51,240 bases of DNA, taken from Nemertoderma westbladi (Eukaryota; Xenacoelomorpha; Nemertodermatida; Nemertodermatidae). The stretch lies in the NCBI GenBank assembly GCA_032718475.1, contig JAUCBJ010007306.1:1-51240 (forward strand). The letters are read 5' to 3'. Position numbers and translations under genes: made by a program. Of this stretch, positions 10,597 to 22,960 are shown in pieces. Under the pieces are notes generated by a model, which searched no databases, was not told the DNA's origin, and saw nothing but the letters and a program-made list of their open reading frames with translations. The stretch's first letter is position 1, and each line of letters starts with the position of its first letter.

Positions 10597-12661
10597 TGGA
10601 AAACCTGAATAAGCGAATCACAGCCAACCCTTTACCTTGGGATTTTGAAACGATGAACTGTTACATGGACTGCATGAAAAGAAATTATTTTTGGTTCAGC
10701 AAACAGGCATATTCCGACGATACGTCCACGCAAACAATGTAGAAATCTCAGAGTTAGGGACTCGGTCTAAAAGAAAAGTCAAGGGTGACAAAGAATTTGT
10801 ATACCATCTGGTGTAACCAAGGCAAAGATAAGAAAGACCCGATACATGAGTCTTACCTACAGTCAAAAAGGTCTACTCGATAATTAAGCAACTGGTTGGC
10901 AAAGTAGAAGGTGATTAACAATCTCATTCACGGGTCCACTAACACTTATCAGGCACCATACAAGTTCTGAAAGTTTTTTTGGCAAGAAGTATCCTCAAGC
11001 AATCCCCCAAATCTTGCAGGAAGACATAGGAAACCACATGGAAGGAAAGTTAAGCACTGGCAATGACAGACAGGAACGAAATAACCTACGAACAAAACTC
11101 AATGAATGGAAATATAATGCAAAAGCTCCATCGATCTCTGAAAATTGGATAAAATCGGCATTCCTATCTCTGCCATTAGGGAAGAGCCCAGACTTCGACT
11201 CATTGACAGTTGAGCATCATCCACTTGCAGCCAACCACGATATGTCAATCAATGGAGAAAGTGCTAGCAGCAGCTCTCCACTTGGGCCGCCTACCACCAT
11301 TGTTCGGCCTATATAAGGGTTAGGATAAACATAGAAACGATCCCACCTCATACCGACCTGTTAGTTCAATATGTATTATGTTTGAGTCAATTATCGTACA
11401 GCACTATATGGGCAATGTGGATAGTGATGACCTACAGTGGGCTCTTAAGCCAAGAACAGGGCCTGATTTGGTAATAGCAACGGTGCTAGAAATAATGGAT
11501 TACTATCACTGGCAAGGTTCAGGATTATATGTCTGTCAACTGGATATAGAAAGAGCCTTCGACAATGTGCATCATGTTACCCTACAGCAAACTGGCCAAT
11601 ACGCTCAATCCCTACATATCATTACTCTTGCTGGACTACTATTCCATTGGTCTTGCGTATTTAAAGTTCGGGACAGATCTCGACATAGATGGATTGATTA
11701 TGACTAAGGGTATAAAACAGGGGTCAGTGTTATCACCCTTATTATTAAATTACTATATGAAGGATGTATTCTGTGCTGTAAAGCAACAACAGTTGGGCTG
11801 TACTGTATATGGGATGTGGGCAGGGTGCATATCCTTTGCCGATGACATTTTACTGTTGAGTACCATGCCCTCTTCAATAGAACACATGGTTGGAACCATC
11901 GAAACTGGTCTAACCTCTATAGATCTACGAATAGAAAATTCAAAAACGCACTGGATGAAAACAGAAGCAAATGGAAGAATACAACATAAATGGGCATTTC
12001 TTCGCATTCTGGGGTCCCTGATAACATCTAAAAATATTATCACTTTTCTAGGTCATAAGCTATTTGCATCAACCTCCTCAGCAACTGCTTCAGAGAATGC
12101 CTGAAAGCCATAACAATTATGTCAGAAAGATTCCACAAGCTGGGGGTGGGGATGCATTGCCGTCGCTACTATATACTTTCGTTTTCCTGACTGACTGCTG
12201 GATTAAGTGACAAACACTCTGCTCAACTTGATGCATATTATAGGAAAACTTTACGTGGCTTATTCATGGTTGGAAACTATGTCTCGAATGGATGTATCTA
12301 CCATCTGGTGAAAACAAATTCTATAAGTGCAGAAAGTTATAGAGCGGCCGCCGGTCTGATTATGCGCATTAAAAACTGCCCTATTATCCCTCTCCACTAT
12401 ATTATAGAGTCTAATGAATTGACATGTTATGACTGAGCTGACTCAGCATACTCAAAATGCGTCCAGTGTTATCCAGTCCCACAGTCCTACTTAACCATGA
12501 ATACTCAAAGGATGTAACTCGTGGTTCAATAACCAATGTTCCTAATTGGATAGATATCATGAGCGCAAACTTTGTGGAGGACGTCTACAGCCTAAGATAC
12601 TCAACATTTAGCGTCAAATATCGTCGGATACGTGAATATTTTGTATATGAATATTTTGTAT
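10597..12661 (+). pseudogene. LINE-2: non-LTR retrotransposon ORF2 remnant (linker, RT, C-terminus)
   Basis: The order of motifs is that of a CR1/L2-like ORF2. A linker segment (DFETMNCYMDC) is followed by 'DPIHESYLQSKRSTR', a pre-RT region, 'CQLDIERAFDNVHH' (RT motif A, catalytic Asp, near 11540), 'GIKQGSVLSPLLLNYYM' (motif B, 11710-11760), 'CISFADDILLLS' (motif C, FADD, about 11828-11860) and a C-terminal stretch with 'AQLDAYYRKTLRGLF'. The frame changes several times (10741, 11317, 11600, 12105, 12430) and stops are frequent. No endonuclease domain precedes it. Inactive. Confidence 0.8.
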
Positions 12662-12753
12662 AGGATGTGTATATGCACCAGGATGTTGAATGAGGATGTG
12701 TATATGCACCAGGATGTTGAATGAGGATGTGTATATGCACCAGGATGTTGAAT
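12662..12753 (+). repeat. 31-bp tandem repeat, 3 copies, at LINE-2 3' end
   Basis: Three nearly perfect units of AGGATGTGTATATGCACC + AGGATGTTGAATG directly follow the last LINE-2 codons. This may be the LINE 3' tail or a tail expansion. Confidence 0.8.
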
Positions 12754-14859
12754 CACGGAACTTTAGAACTCTCATCGCGATACGATACTAAGAGATCCCC
12801 AGGTATGCTACATGATCGCCGTAACAACCCTTCTATCTTGAGAACTGACTCGGTTCGGACTCGTTAGGGTCGAATAATCTTATCAAATATAGAACTTTTA
12901 GCGCGCTCTGAACAATGCCCTCTGCCGCACTAAGTGCTTTTTAATGGATTTTAATATGTTATAACGTGTCACTGTGGTCTGTTTTTAATAATTAATAATA
13001 TATCAATTTATTTGATTAAAAGCAATGAAATGAAATATAGTGCAGAGGTGAAATAGTTCTTCCACCGCTTCGCTGCGCTATGCTACAGTGTGCTACCGGT
13101 ACTACAGTATTCAAATTAAAATTAAAAAAAGTAAAATTAAAAACTATAATGGTATGGGGTATTGGGATTTACAGCTGTATAATTTTTAAGTATTAATTAT
13201 TTATTTGTTATAAAATAAAATAATTAATTTCTACTAAAAGTCATGTTGAAAAGGCTGTTTTTACCCTAACCAACTTAATTAATTTTAATTTAATTAATTA
13301 ATTGCTATTATCTTATCTTCTCGAAGGCCACAAGCAAATTCAACTTGGAAAATTTCTAAACTTTTGCCAGACTACATGTGTACCAAGTTTGGTTAAATTT
13401 TATTAACATTTGGCTGAGTTATTAACGTTTAAAATTGGACACAACAGAACAACAGACACACCGATTGAGTTATTGGTACCTGTATGCTAAGCTCGCTTAC
13501 TTTCGTGACTCGCCCCAGTCAGTCCTGTACTTTGCACTACTATATATACTTCACAGTACTGACACGCTGATGTGTATATGGTATTCCCCTATTTTTTTAT
13601 TTATCTGTTTGTTGTTGAAGGTAATGTAACTAAGCACAGCAACCATCGTATTCCCACAATACGTTTATCGCCCAACTATTAACCACGCCATTTGCATGAG
13701 AGTCACGGTTCGATTAATATTTTCTACAAATTAATAGTAGTGTATGATAATGATGATATGCCGTTATCAGATATATCTCATTTAAACACCAAATGATTTT
13801 CAATGTTATCATTGTTTATTGTTTTCTTGTACAGAGTACAGTCTTGCAGAATACTGTTGCCTATATGAAGGCCTAATATATATTATAGCAATTAGAATGG
13901 TTACTGTACACTTTATCGAACACTGATGCATTTATTATTAGGTATTCTTTATAATAATAAATAAGTAGATAAAGAGCTTTTGTAGGATTGTTACTGTGTA
14001 GGTTTACTCGCTTAGATTTTAATTATTTATGACTATTTCAATTTCTCGCCCAATAGAAAAACATACAGAAAAACAAGAATTTGTGTAGGATATGATTATT
14101 TTGATTAACAATATCTCCACAATAATATTATTTATTATTTTTATTAATTACATAACATTAATTAATATTAAATATTGAATGGCAGAAAACAACAGTATAA
14201 TTTTGCGCGGAAAGGAAATTTAACAAAACATCTATCATTGGTTGTACAATATTTGATGTTACAAAACAATAAACGAGAGATAATAAACAAGGGAATTAAC
14301 AGTTTGTGGATCAACACTCAGATATATTGGCTCACCCACAGGCCGGTTCATGCACAGTACAGTACCTGTATGCGTAACGTACTCACCACAATTAGTCACA
14401 TAACTGGCAATGCAAAGACATACTATGCAAATCTAATTTTGATACCAAACATCTTAACAATCATTATACTCTACATATTATAAACAAGGAAGACACGTTC
14501 GTGTGGCCTTCGCGCAGCACAAGGCTCAGTTATGAGATACAAATTAAAATAGAGCAATTCTATCACAAAATCTGTATTTAAGAAATTAACCAAACGGCAA
14601 ATAGATCATAGAGGGGAAAGTTGCTTATAAGTAAGTCAAAATCGTAGCGATGGCGATGACATACATTACCATTATTGAATGAAATATATGCCATAATTGA
14701 CCTACCCCCACCCCCCTAAGAGATAAATTCAGTTCACAAAGGCTCTGCCAATTTCGTGGCTCGTATCCCTTATCCCATGCTATAAAATGTATTCATTCGA
14801 TATACAATCACATATTAATCCGCTAGGTGGTGTCAAATTGTTATTCTACAATTTCGTAC
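12754..14859. other. AT-rich intergenic DNA without recognisable features
   Basis: Long TTAATTAA-rich stretches (around 13255-13310 and 14100-14180). No coding signature, RNA gene or convincing repeat was seen. Confidence 0.6.
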
Positions 14860-15662
14860 TTACCATTGAAAGCAGGGCGATCTCATCCGTAAAGTCGGTG
14901 TCTGTGACTGTAGTTGCCGGATTTCTACTACATCTGCATTCTTGTAGTGTGAATCCCAAATCGTCACCCTTTGTGGCCATCGTCATTGCGTAATCCAGTA
15001 CAATTACAAATATAAAAATGGCGCCAATGTGTCACCTTGCAGTAAGCCAGCAAGGATTGAGTTCAGTTTCTCCATCTGGTGAGAATACCTGAGCTTCTGT
15101 GTCACAATATAATAATCCAATGCCAGCCTCAATTACCTCTGGTATTCCAAAAGCTCTCAGGATTTCCAGGATTTTATCTTTGTGGATTGAGTCGAATACT
15201 TTTTGGAAGTCCACAAAAGTCAGTCAAGGACCCCTAGATCCCTTCCCACAAAAGTCAGGACAAAGGGGGATTCTTGAACTTAATTCCCTCAATCAGTCTC
15301 CGTAGTGCAAGTATCTGAGCTATTGTTGATCTATTTGGTCGAAATCCGTTTTGACTCTTACGCAGCAGTTTCTCTATGTGAGGTCTAATTCTATATAGAA
15401 TCATTTTGTTATATATTTTGGCAGCTACCACAAGCAGACAGATCCTTCGATAGTTTGTTGGTACAAAGAGGTCTCCTTTCTTAGGGAGAGGCTTGACCTT
15501 TAGTACAAATTGGTCCCTTTTTGCTTCCGGTTGCAAACATCCAATAATTGTCTGTTTAGCCCTCCTGTTTTCCATACCACTGCAAGGATTTCATCTATTC
15601 CACTCGCTTTATGATTGGACATGCTTTTAATGCTAAGGAGGGTGTGAAGTCCCCTGTTTTTT
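14860..15662 (-). pseudogene. LINE-3 (RTE-like) fragment: reverse transcriptase
   Basis: Reading leftwards on the minus strand: 'IKSMSNHKASGIDEI', 'PKKGDLFVPTNYRRICLL', 'LRKSQNGFRPNRSTIAQ', 'MDFQKVFDSIHKDKI' (motif A) and 'TDFTDEIALLS' near 14880, where the FADD catalytic box reads FTDE. The motif set matches RTE-type LINEs. The catalytic box is mutated and the frame changes several times. The upstream linker of the same LINE lies at 16720-17450, separated by the TIR element T2. Confidence 0.75.
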
Positions 15663-16719
15663 GGTTCACGGTCCTTGACATAAGTGACCATTATTACCGT
15701 AATGTGTGTGTGTGTGTGGGGGTGGGGGTGTGTGTGTGTGTGTGTGTGTCCAGAGCGATATCTCAGTTATTTATTAATCAATCGAAACAAAATTTGGACA
15801 AAAGTTAGATATAGGGATGGCGAAGGCTCATACAAAAAATTGGGTGTCGAGATGGTATTTGTGCGATGTGAGCGCTATATTTGCGTGTTTTCGCATGGTT
15901 TAGGAAAAAGCTATCTTGTCATAGGGAACGCAATGAATGATTCTGATATTTGGCATGGAGGTACCTAAATTATTTCTAAATCGATTAACGGAGGCCGATT
16001 TTTAAATTTGGACCTACATTATGACCTAATTGAAGATTTAATTAAGGTAATTAATTAGCACTGCTAGTACTGTCTGATTGTCTGCCTGTAGTAGGCATAC
16101 CGGACCGGTACTACCTGACCACTGTAGGCCTATCTGCCTATCTTCATACTGTCATAGGTCAGCCTAGCCAGGAGGTCCTAGCAGGTCAGCAGTAGGTCCT
16201 AGCCTAGCCCTAGCAGTAAATATAATATTTCGCCATGTTTGCAGGCGACTTCGCACTGACTACCGGTAGGCCTATGCAGCTATGCTATGAGATTAACCGT
16301 CCAGTAGTTCAGATGCATATGGTACCGGTACCGGAACGGGTTACGGTTTAATCCTGCATTTGTCAATTATGACAATACCGGTACGACTTTGAGTACCGCT
16401 GTACCGGTACGCGGTAGCCTACCGTTACCGGTTGACCGGTAGGCGTAGGCGGTAGACCTACGGTGCGATGGTAGCCAGCCGGTAGGTGGTAGGCTTACCG
16501 TACCGGTATAAATGTTGGCGGATGGCGGGATGACGTCGTGTGGCGCGTAATTACTTACCGGTTGCCAGTAGACGCCTACCCAACTCGTAACTGGTGGTCG
16601 TGGTCGTGGTGGGATGAGCATGATGTCGCCTACGATGGGAACAAGTGAAAAGGAAACATAGGCCTACCCGAACGAAAACGTATTATTATTGTACTGATTA
16701 AGTAGGAGGACCGTGAACC
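15663..16719. mobile_element. T2: ~1.06-kb non-autonomous TIR element inside LINE-3
   Basis: The ends are GGTTCACGGTCC (15663-15674) and its complement GGACCGTGAACC (16708-16719); the LINE-3 frame is interrupted precisely between them. No transposase is present. The interior has a (GT)n/GGGGGTG microsatellite at 15702-15750 and a patch dense in ACCGGTA/GGCCTA words at 16085-16515. No clear target duplication, so the superfamily is unassigned. Confidence 0.55.
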
Positions 16720-17450
16720 CTCCAGGCTTGCCAGCTTGTTCTATAGGTTGTCTTATCATATATTTTCCTTGTAGGGCTGACCTCAACATTTGGTAGCTGC
16801 CCAAGCAAGTTGCTGAAGTGATCTTTCCATTTCCCAACACGTTCTTCAGGACTATCAGCTTTGAGGCAGCCCTTAGCACAACTTTTCCGACAAAATACCT
16901 CATTTACAGTTTGCCAGTTAAGTCTAGATTGTTGCTGTATGAGAGCAGTTGTAATTTTTTATATATTTTGCTGTATGTACTTCTCCTGGTTGATGTTGTA
17001 GGCCCATTTAAGATCTTCCTTAGCTTTCTCAACCTTGTTGATGTTTCAGTTGTTGGTTGTTCGATTTTAAATTTGTAAGTTTAATTTGTTAAATTGTTAG
17101 TTAAATTAAATTAGTTAAATTGTAAAGTTTAAATTTGTCCTTAAAATCTTATCTTACAAGTAACCTAAGAGTCTCGCCATGGCACATAATGTTTTCGTTT
17201 GGATTTCTGGGGAATTTGCCTCTTGGCTGATTCCTTGTGGGCTTTTATTATCTGGTATATTGAATCGGTAGACTGGTCTTCATCTATTGATTGAAGTACT
17301 TCAAAGCGGTTTTGAATTTCTACTGTGTAAGCATCCTTTACTGCACTGTCAGTTCTGAGATTCTCCTAGTCATAGTTGATTCGCTTGCTTCTACTGGGTT
17401 TGCTGGCTCGCAAACTGAGTCTGATCTCTGCCCCACAATCCACCCTAAAC
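16720..17450 (-). pseudogene. LINE-3 (RTE-like) fragment: linker between endonuclease and RT
   Basis: The minus strand reads 'DAYTVEIQNRFEVLQSIDED' (near 17300), then 'INKVEKAKEDLKWAYNINQE', then 'DSPEERVGKWKDHFSNLLG' (near 16810). This is the typical RTE linker leading to the RT found at 15662 and below. Stops and an AT-rich interruption (17080-17160) show decay. No endonuclease domain is readable further right. Confidence 0.65.
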
Positions 17451-18029
17451 TAAAGTAGCATCATTGAGTCTTCACAACACTCTACCATATCCTCACCAAC
17501 AGCAACTCATTCAAGCAGACAAAACGTCACAAGTTATCCAACTACCAGCTCAGATGCGTATATGACCATATTCGTCCGAGGTTTGCCTTCTAATACTTCA
17601 TCACTATCTCTTTCCACACTATGCTACATGCAAAACGGATATCGCCCGCTAAACGTCTGGGTTCAAGGAAACAAAGGTATGCCCAAAACAGCGAAGGTAA
17701 CAATCAATAGATCATATTATAACACTTTTATATAAAGAGATAAGTGGTCTGGTAACCCCCCTGTTGTCAGCATCTGGAATGATAGACCATTGTACACCTA
17801 TTACAGAACAAGGACCAACTTTCATAACAACTCCATACCAAATACAGCTGCTCACTCCATGTATCACTGTATGTATTGTAGTGTGTATGTATTTAAATTG
17901 ATACACAAATTCGAACAGAACAATCTTCATCGCAATCCACAATGCACAGACCATCCTTAAATATAAAAGCTGTAAAACAATAGACCTGAGCAAGTTTACA
18001 CCAACAACCAATAGAAATTAAAATTCAAC
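17451..18029 (+). other. Probable LINE-4 5' region, no clear protein
   Basis: The sequence between LINE-3 and the LINE-4 endonuclease start has no long frame. It may hold a decayed ORF1 or 5' UTR of LINE-4, which is inference from position only. Confidence 0.35.
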
Positions 18030-18164
18030 AACTAAGTTCATGACATTCAACTGCAAAGGATTTGAGAAATATGAACTATATATATGGAACTATTCTCACG
18101 AAGTATATACCCAATATCCTACTCCTGCAAGAGCACTGGCTAAGAGTGCGAGAAGCTGAATTAC
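18030..18164 (+). pseudogene. LINE-4 fragment 1: endonuclease N-terminus
   Basis: 'MTFNCKGFEKYE', a frame change, then 'ILLLQEHWLRVREAEL'. The QEHWL motif carries the catalytic Glu of the apurinic-type endonuclease of LINEs. It is cut at 18164 by R2. The following codons are found at 25855, after removal of one copy of the duplicated ATTAC. Confidence 0.75.
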
Positions 18165-18731
18165 TGATAAGTCCAGTAGTATACCGCCCGCCTACTGGAT
18201 CCTAGTAACGAAGTACCTTACTGTAGAATCCAGCAGTGTATACGGGCTCATACAGTATCTGACAAGAAATCCCAGTCCAGGGTGTCTAAATAAACAGATA
18301 CTAAGTACACTACTGGCGAGGAACGGAGCCTGATGTCTATTCTAATACTTGGGCGAATCAAATGCCTGGGCTAACTAGACAATCAGGATGCCCAGCCTCT
18401 AATCGGTGAGGCAGATGTACAGTCTGTAGACTGTACATCCATGGAGAACAAACTCACAGGAAAACAATCCCCACGTAGCGAATCCTAACTATCGCTAATG
18501 GACCGAAAATACTGTAAACTTGCCGCGGTGTGATTTATATGGGTATAATACGAGCTAGCGGGTCAACAGTACTAGCGTAATACAATGCTGCCGACAGGAA
18601 ATTAGCAGTCAAAAGGGGTGCCCTGTGTCAGAGTAAAACAAATAGCAAATATCTCCTCAAATAATAATAACTTACTTGTAAATCAGTAGCTTAGATCTCA
18701 AGACGCGTGTGTGTTGTGTTGACTAAACACA
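18165..18731 (-). repeat. R2 3' LTR, truncated
   Basis: Direct repeat of 23816-24387, with small indels and scattered substitutions (estimated 8-10 % difference by eye). It starts after the deletion junction next to RT sequence '..HPEKPGKV' (about 18728) and ends TGATAAG (plus-strand reading) at the ATTAC target duplication. The exact right limit is uncertain by about 15 bp. A GATGTACAGTCT palindrome (18414-18439) is not preserved in the other LTR. Confidence 0.8.
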
Positions 18732-20258
18732 CCTTGCCAGGTTTTTCCGGATGTCATACAAAGTGATGTGGCAGATAATATGTCTGATCCGTTGTTACCT
18801 CAGGGTTTGTCATCCTGATCGTGTATCCCTTTTGGAGATACGTCTGAAGATGCGCGTTGTATTGCATATGGGGCGTCTCATCACGCAACAGCCGCTGCCG
18901 TATCGACTTAAGTCGTTTCATGGCAAGCGGGTAGTTGTTGACGAGCTTAGGTTGTCTATAGTGCCACAATATCCCAACTTTGTAGTGGCCCTTCGCAGTC
19001 TGGCGAATGGTATCCTTCATAATCTTTAATGACCATTTTTGCTGTTCTGATATAGCAGTCTCATAACTACCTGGTTCTGCTGAGTCCTGTTCCAACCACT
19101 TGATGGTTTTCTCGGTCAGCAGTCTGCCAAGCGCTGCTTGCACTGCGCCACGTCAATGTGGCTGGTAGGCTCGCAAGCCTTCTGGTGTCACTAGTCAGCA
19201 TCGAAACGTCGTGAGGCGGTTCGACAACCTTTTGATCTGTTGGTAGGCTCGCAAGCTTCCAAGATCAGTGACCAGTGTCGAAGCGTTGTAGATGGGGTCA
19301 ACAAACTCGGAATCCATCGGTAGGCTCGCAAGCCTTCCAAGATCATCGTTCGTCGAGACATCCACAGCATCATCCCTTTGTTCTTCGCCGGTCGATACAA
19401 CCTGTTCCGCTGCAAGTAGCTGTAAGTTAGAGGTCTGTGTGGTCTCGTCCAAGTCTGTTACATCGGTTCTATTGCGATGTAAGTCTGTCATGGTACTCTC
19501 AGTACAGTGGGGCCACAGGAATGTAAGGGAGAATTGGCTAACGTAGTAGTTAATAGACTACACGTGCTTAAGACGTTGTCCTCCTGGTCACTTATCTCTA
19601 GTGAACGCACAGGCGCTCTCGTATACCAACCTATGGTAGTTCTACAAGCATAAGGGTTGCCCGCTGTTACCATAGATGGGCGTGTCTCACATACTTGATG
19701 CAAGTTAAACTGGTCTGTCCCAATCAACATCGCGATTGAGCGATAGTTAACTGGAAATTCCGGTATTCCAAGATGTCGGAAATACTTACGGTCTTCCGGA
19801 GATTGTTCTGGCACAGGACCAAGCAAGTTACTAAAGTCCTTGATGGCAGCAAATGTCAGGTTTCTTACCGGAAGTAATGAGCGTTCCTCTCTGCTATGCT
19901 CCGCTTTGGAAAGAAGAGTATCTAGGGTCAGTTTGACCCTCGTAACAGGTATCGCTCTCTTACCATGCATGCTACTCACAGTATGCTGAGCAGCCTTACC
20001 TTGGCTCATGTCAGTAACTACGTCAGGCACTTGTTCGTCAACGTAGCTTTGTAATGATGCAGAGTCCAGGATAGTGTATATACGCTTGCTCCCTCGGGTT
20101 CCGGTGATTTTGATAGGAATCACGCTAAAACCCTTTAGCAGATTCTGAATAAGGAGTGTTACAGATGGCTGTTCCTCCTCCCCCGCATGCACGTAAAATG
20201 TTTTGTCCTCCAAATCGTCTTCGTCCGACAAACCTGAAACAAACAAACGACAAACCAC
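18728..20258 (-). pseudogene. R2 pol remnant: protease to start of RT
   Basis: Open stretches 20258-19488, 19491-19195 and 19143-18754 read successively into pol. The protease-like region has 'TILDSASLQSYVDE' (near 20075), where the usual DSG/DTG triad reads DSA, so the protease would be inactive. 'VNYRSIAMLIGTDQFNL' is the conserved BEL spacer before RT, and 'TDQTYYLPHHFV' with 'HPEKPGKV' is the entry to the RT domain. The sequence then stops at the LTR junction. Three copies of the AGGCTTGCGAGCCT hairpin repeat lie in the protease-RT spacer. Confidence 0.75.
19167..19335 (-). repeat. R2 hairpin repeats, cluster 1 (three copies)
   Basis: Minus-strand AGGCTTGCGAGCCT occurs at 19167-19180, 19245-19258 (outer pair changed) and 19322-19335, spaced 78 and 77 bp with shared flanks (TTCCAAGATCA). 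It folds as AGGCU-UGCG-AGCCU. Further copies are at 21857-21870 and 21947-21966. Confidence 0.75.
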
Positions 20259-20342
20259 ATAGTCCGTGTAGAAAGTACGGACTTCACGCGGCGTGCGCTC
20301 TTTATAAAGCGCATCGCATCTTGCCGCTTTATCAGGGTATTC

Positions 20343-22960
20343 TCACTGAAAACGCTTAGTCAGAGTGTAACTAGTAGTGTGGAGCAACGCGTCATGGTTG
20401 CATCCACACAGAGGACATGTGACATCACTCGGACAATCCTTCCGGACATGCCCAGGCATGGTACATCTCCAGCAAGAGTCCAACAGGCGGATCTGGAGTC
20501 TTCTCTCCTCTACTCCTAGATCCTTAAATGTGCGACATCCATGTATCTTGTGTCCACCGTATCTTCCACCGTTCCGCTCACAAAATTGACATCCAACAAA
20601 ATCGGCTGGCATCTGCTGCCATGGCTGCTTGGTGACAATAGGCATCAGAACCTTGGAGGTATCCATTGGGGTGGCATAGGTTACGGCTTTCGCGTTTGTC
20701 AGAAATTGTTTGGTCCGATTCAGCACAGCGATCGTAATCCCTTCTGCCGCTATATGATGGTCCGTATAGATAGACCGCGTCTCCACTACGGCCTCTCGTG
20801 AGATCAATTGGTGGACGTCAGTCAGCTTTAATAGTCCGCCAGCCTCTTCGCTCTGGCACTCTATCCGACCCCATTCTCGGCGCAACCGATGCTGGAGTCT
20901 GCCGATGATCCAAATTAGAACTGTTGGTGCGTTGGCGTATTCGAGTTGACCGATGGACCGCAAAGTCCCTATAGCTTTTTCAATCTCATAGAAGATCAAT
21001 GGGTTTGGAGATTGGTCCGCCTCTACAGAGGTCTTCTATAATGGATTTAGCCATGGCGACATTACCGCCGTATATGGAAAATAGATGGTCGTACGCCAGC
21101 TCGAAAGCATTTGGAACACCTATGAAGGTCTCCGCTAACCTCTTCGGCTCACCTGATAGTACTTGAAGCAAGTAATTAAACTTCTCCGCTGAGGTGAAGG
21201 CACACATAGCGATCTGGGACTCCACATAGTCTACCAGCGTACGCCAGTTTTTTGCGTTGCCAGAGAACTTCGGCGGTTGTTGTGCCGGTAATCAGAGTCT
21301 GGCTGCAAATTTAGCGATCTCGTTAATCAGATCTAACTGTCCACATCCTTGTCCGGCAATAGCGTTTGGTCGTTCCTGTCATTCGTCGATACGGATCAAA
21401 GTTAATGGGATCTTCTCCTCGAGGATTCGGGGTTTGCTGTGCTTCCGGCTCTCTATAAGGTGGTCTCTGTGGTCGAGGTTGTTCTAATTCCACGCTGGTT
21501 TGTGATCGATCCGACGGCGGAGCTTCGAGCCGCTCCTCGATTTGAGCCAATCGGTCTGCTACAGGTCGCATTATCTCAGTGAGTTGGATGGCGCTAATCA
21601 TCTCCGCTAGTTGCAAAATGGGCTTCTGTACGGGTGTTTCTCGTGGAGGGTTGTCAATGTAAGGGTTCATCGATCTTTCCTCCCGCTTATATTCGCCTGC
21701 CGCTCCAGTACGGAATATTTCCCATTCCGTCGATTCTGTATCACTGGATGAATCGCTGTCGTCGGGATACGGCGGTTGGCGGGTTTGTGTTTGGCGTATT
21801 ACTCTAGTTGGTCGAGTTTGTTGTGGTCTGGGAGCTATGGCTCTCCCTTGTTCGGTTGGCTCGCAAGCCTTCCACGAAGTCATAGGTCTTGGTAAACTCG
21901 GTTCGATCCTGTGGGTACTACCCACATCCACGGTTCTTCATCATTCGGTAGGCTCGCAAGCCTACCACGAAGTCGTAGGTCTCGATACACGTTGAGTAAC
22001 TGGTCTAAGAAATTCATTGGAGTTAGGTAGTACTGTTGGTCTATAATTAACAGGGTTCGTGCAGCACCTCACAGGTTTAACTGGTAACGGTTTATTCACC
22101 TGTTTTATTGTCATAAGCCCTGGTTCGTCTCTCTCTACAAGCAAACTATGGCTTACAGTAGGTGGACTACTTATCTTACCTGCCAGAATCGGCAATGAAG
22201 TCACTTGTGGCTGCGGAACTGATTCCGGTATATCAAACCTGTTACTTTGAATTGAACGTGCAGGCAATATTTCTTTCAGCTTCGCAACTATGATCGGTTT
22301 TACTGGAGTCATGGGTTTGAGCATAGGAATAACTTGGGGAAAATGCTGACAAATAAACCTCGCCGAATTCCTCTCCCCGCTCGATTGCTCCTACACTTCC
22401 TTCCTCTAATCGTTTCTGGATTCCATGATATTGAGTCTCCATGCGATCCAGTGCAGACAAGTCATGTCCCGCTCAAGATCTTATAGATCTATCTCTCGCG
22501 TCGAGTTCGAGGTCTTCTTGCGCATTCGCTGTCTTGCGCGATCTGCGGTTTATTTCAAACTGGAGCTGCATCTCCCTTTCGTGTCGGTCGGCCACCTGTT
22601 GTTGTGCCGCTGACTCCACTTCCTGTATAGCTAAACGAGCTCTTATTTGTCGCGCCTCCAGCTTGGCACGAGTGTTGGATGCTGCTTTCTTCCGTGCTAA
22701 CTCGGCTGTGTTTACCATCGCAACTCGTGCTACCTCAGCTGCATTTGCCACCGCAACTCGTGCTAATTCATCAGCTGCTGCCTGTCGTGCTAACTCGTCA
22801 GCTGCTGCCTGTCATGCTAACTCATCAGCTGCTGCCGCTGCGGCTGCTTCTCGCGCTATGTCCTCCCCCAGTCTCCACATTTCTGATGCTTCAAATTCTG
22901 ATGGCTTCCGGTATTTCCGTTCGCGGTCATGGCGACTCACATGGTGTGACATCGGTAGAA
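20343..22960 (-). pseudogene. R2 gag remnant
   Basis: From the right: an Ala/Arg/Glu-rich coiled-coil region (22860-22480) built of DELARQAAA-type repeats and interrupted by a TGA; a Pro/charged linker (22324-21323); the DUF1759-like segment 'FNYLLQVLSGEPKRLAETFI' (near 21180) and 'QLEYANAPTVLIWIIGRLQ'; and a triple zinc-knuckle region (CQFCERNGGRYGGHKIHGC, CWRCTMPGHVRKDC, CPLCGCNHDALLH; 20610-20370). The order is that of BEL/Pao gag. Stops and frame changes at about 22470, 22325, 21960, 21322 and 20990. Not translatable as one protein. Confidence 0.75.
21857..21966 (-). repeat. R2 hairpin repeats, cluster 2 (two copies)
   Basis: Two copies 89 bp apart with extended common flank (CACGAAGTC(A/G)TAGGTCT). 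The copy at 21947-21966 is a perfect 8-bp stem, GGTAGGCT-TGCG-AGCCTACC on the minus strand. Confidence 0.75.

Noticed and set aside
15611-15968. Cys/Val-rich open frames
   Set aside because: They arise from the GT microsatellite and the T2 interior.
16664-17078. Short membrane-protein-like frame on the plus strand
   Set aside because: The minus strand carries recognisable RTE LINE linker sequence over the same bases.
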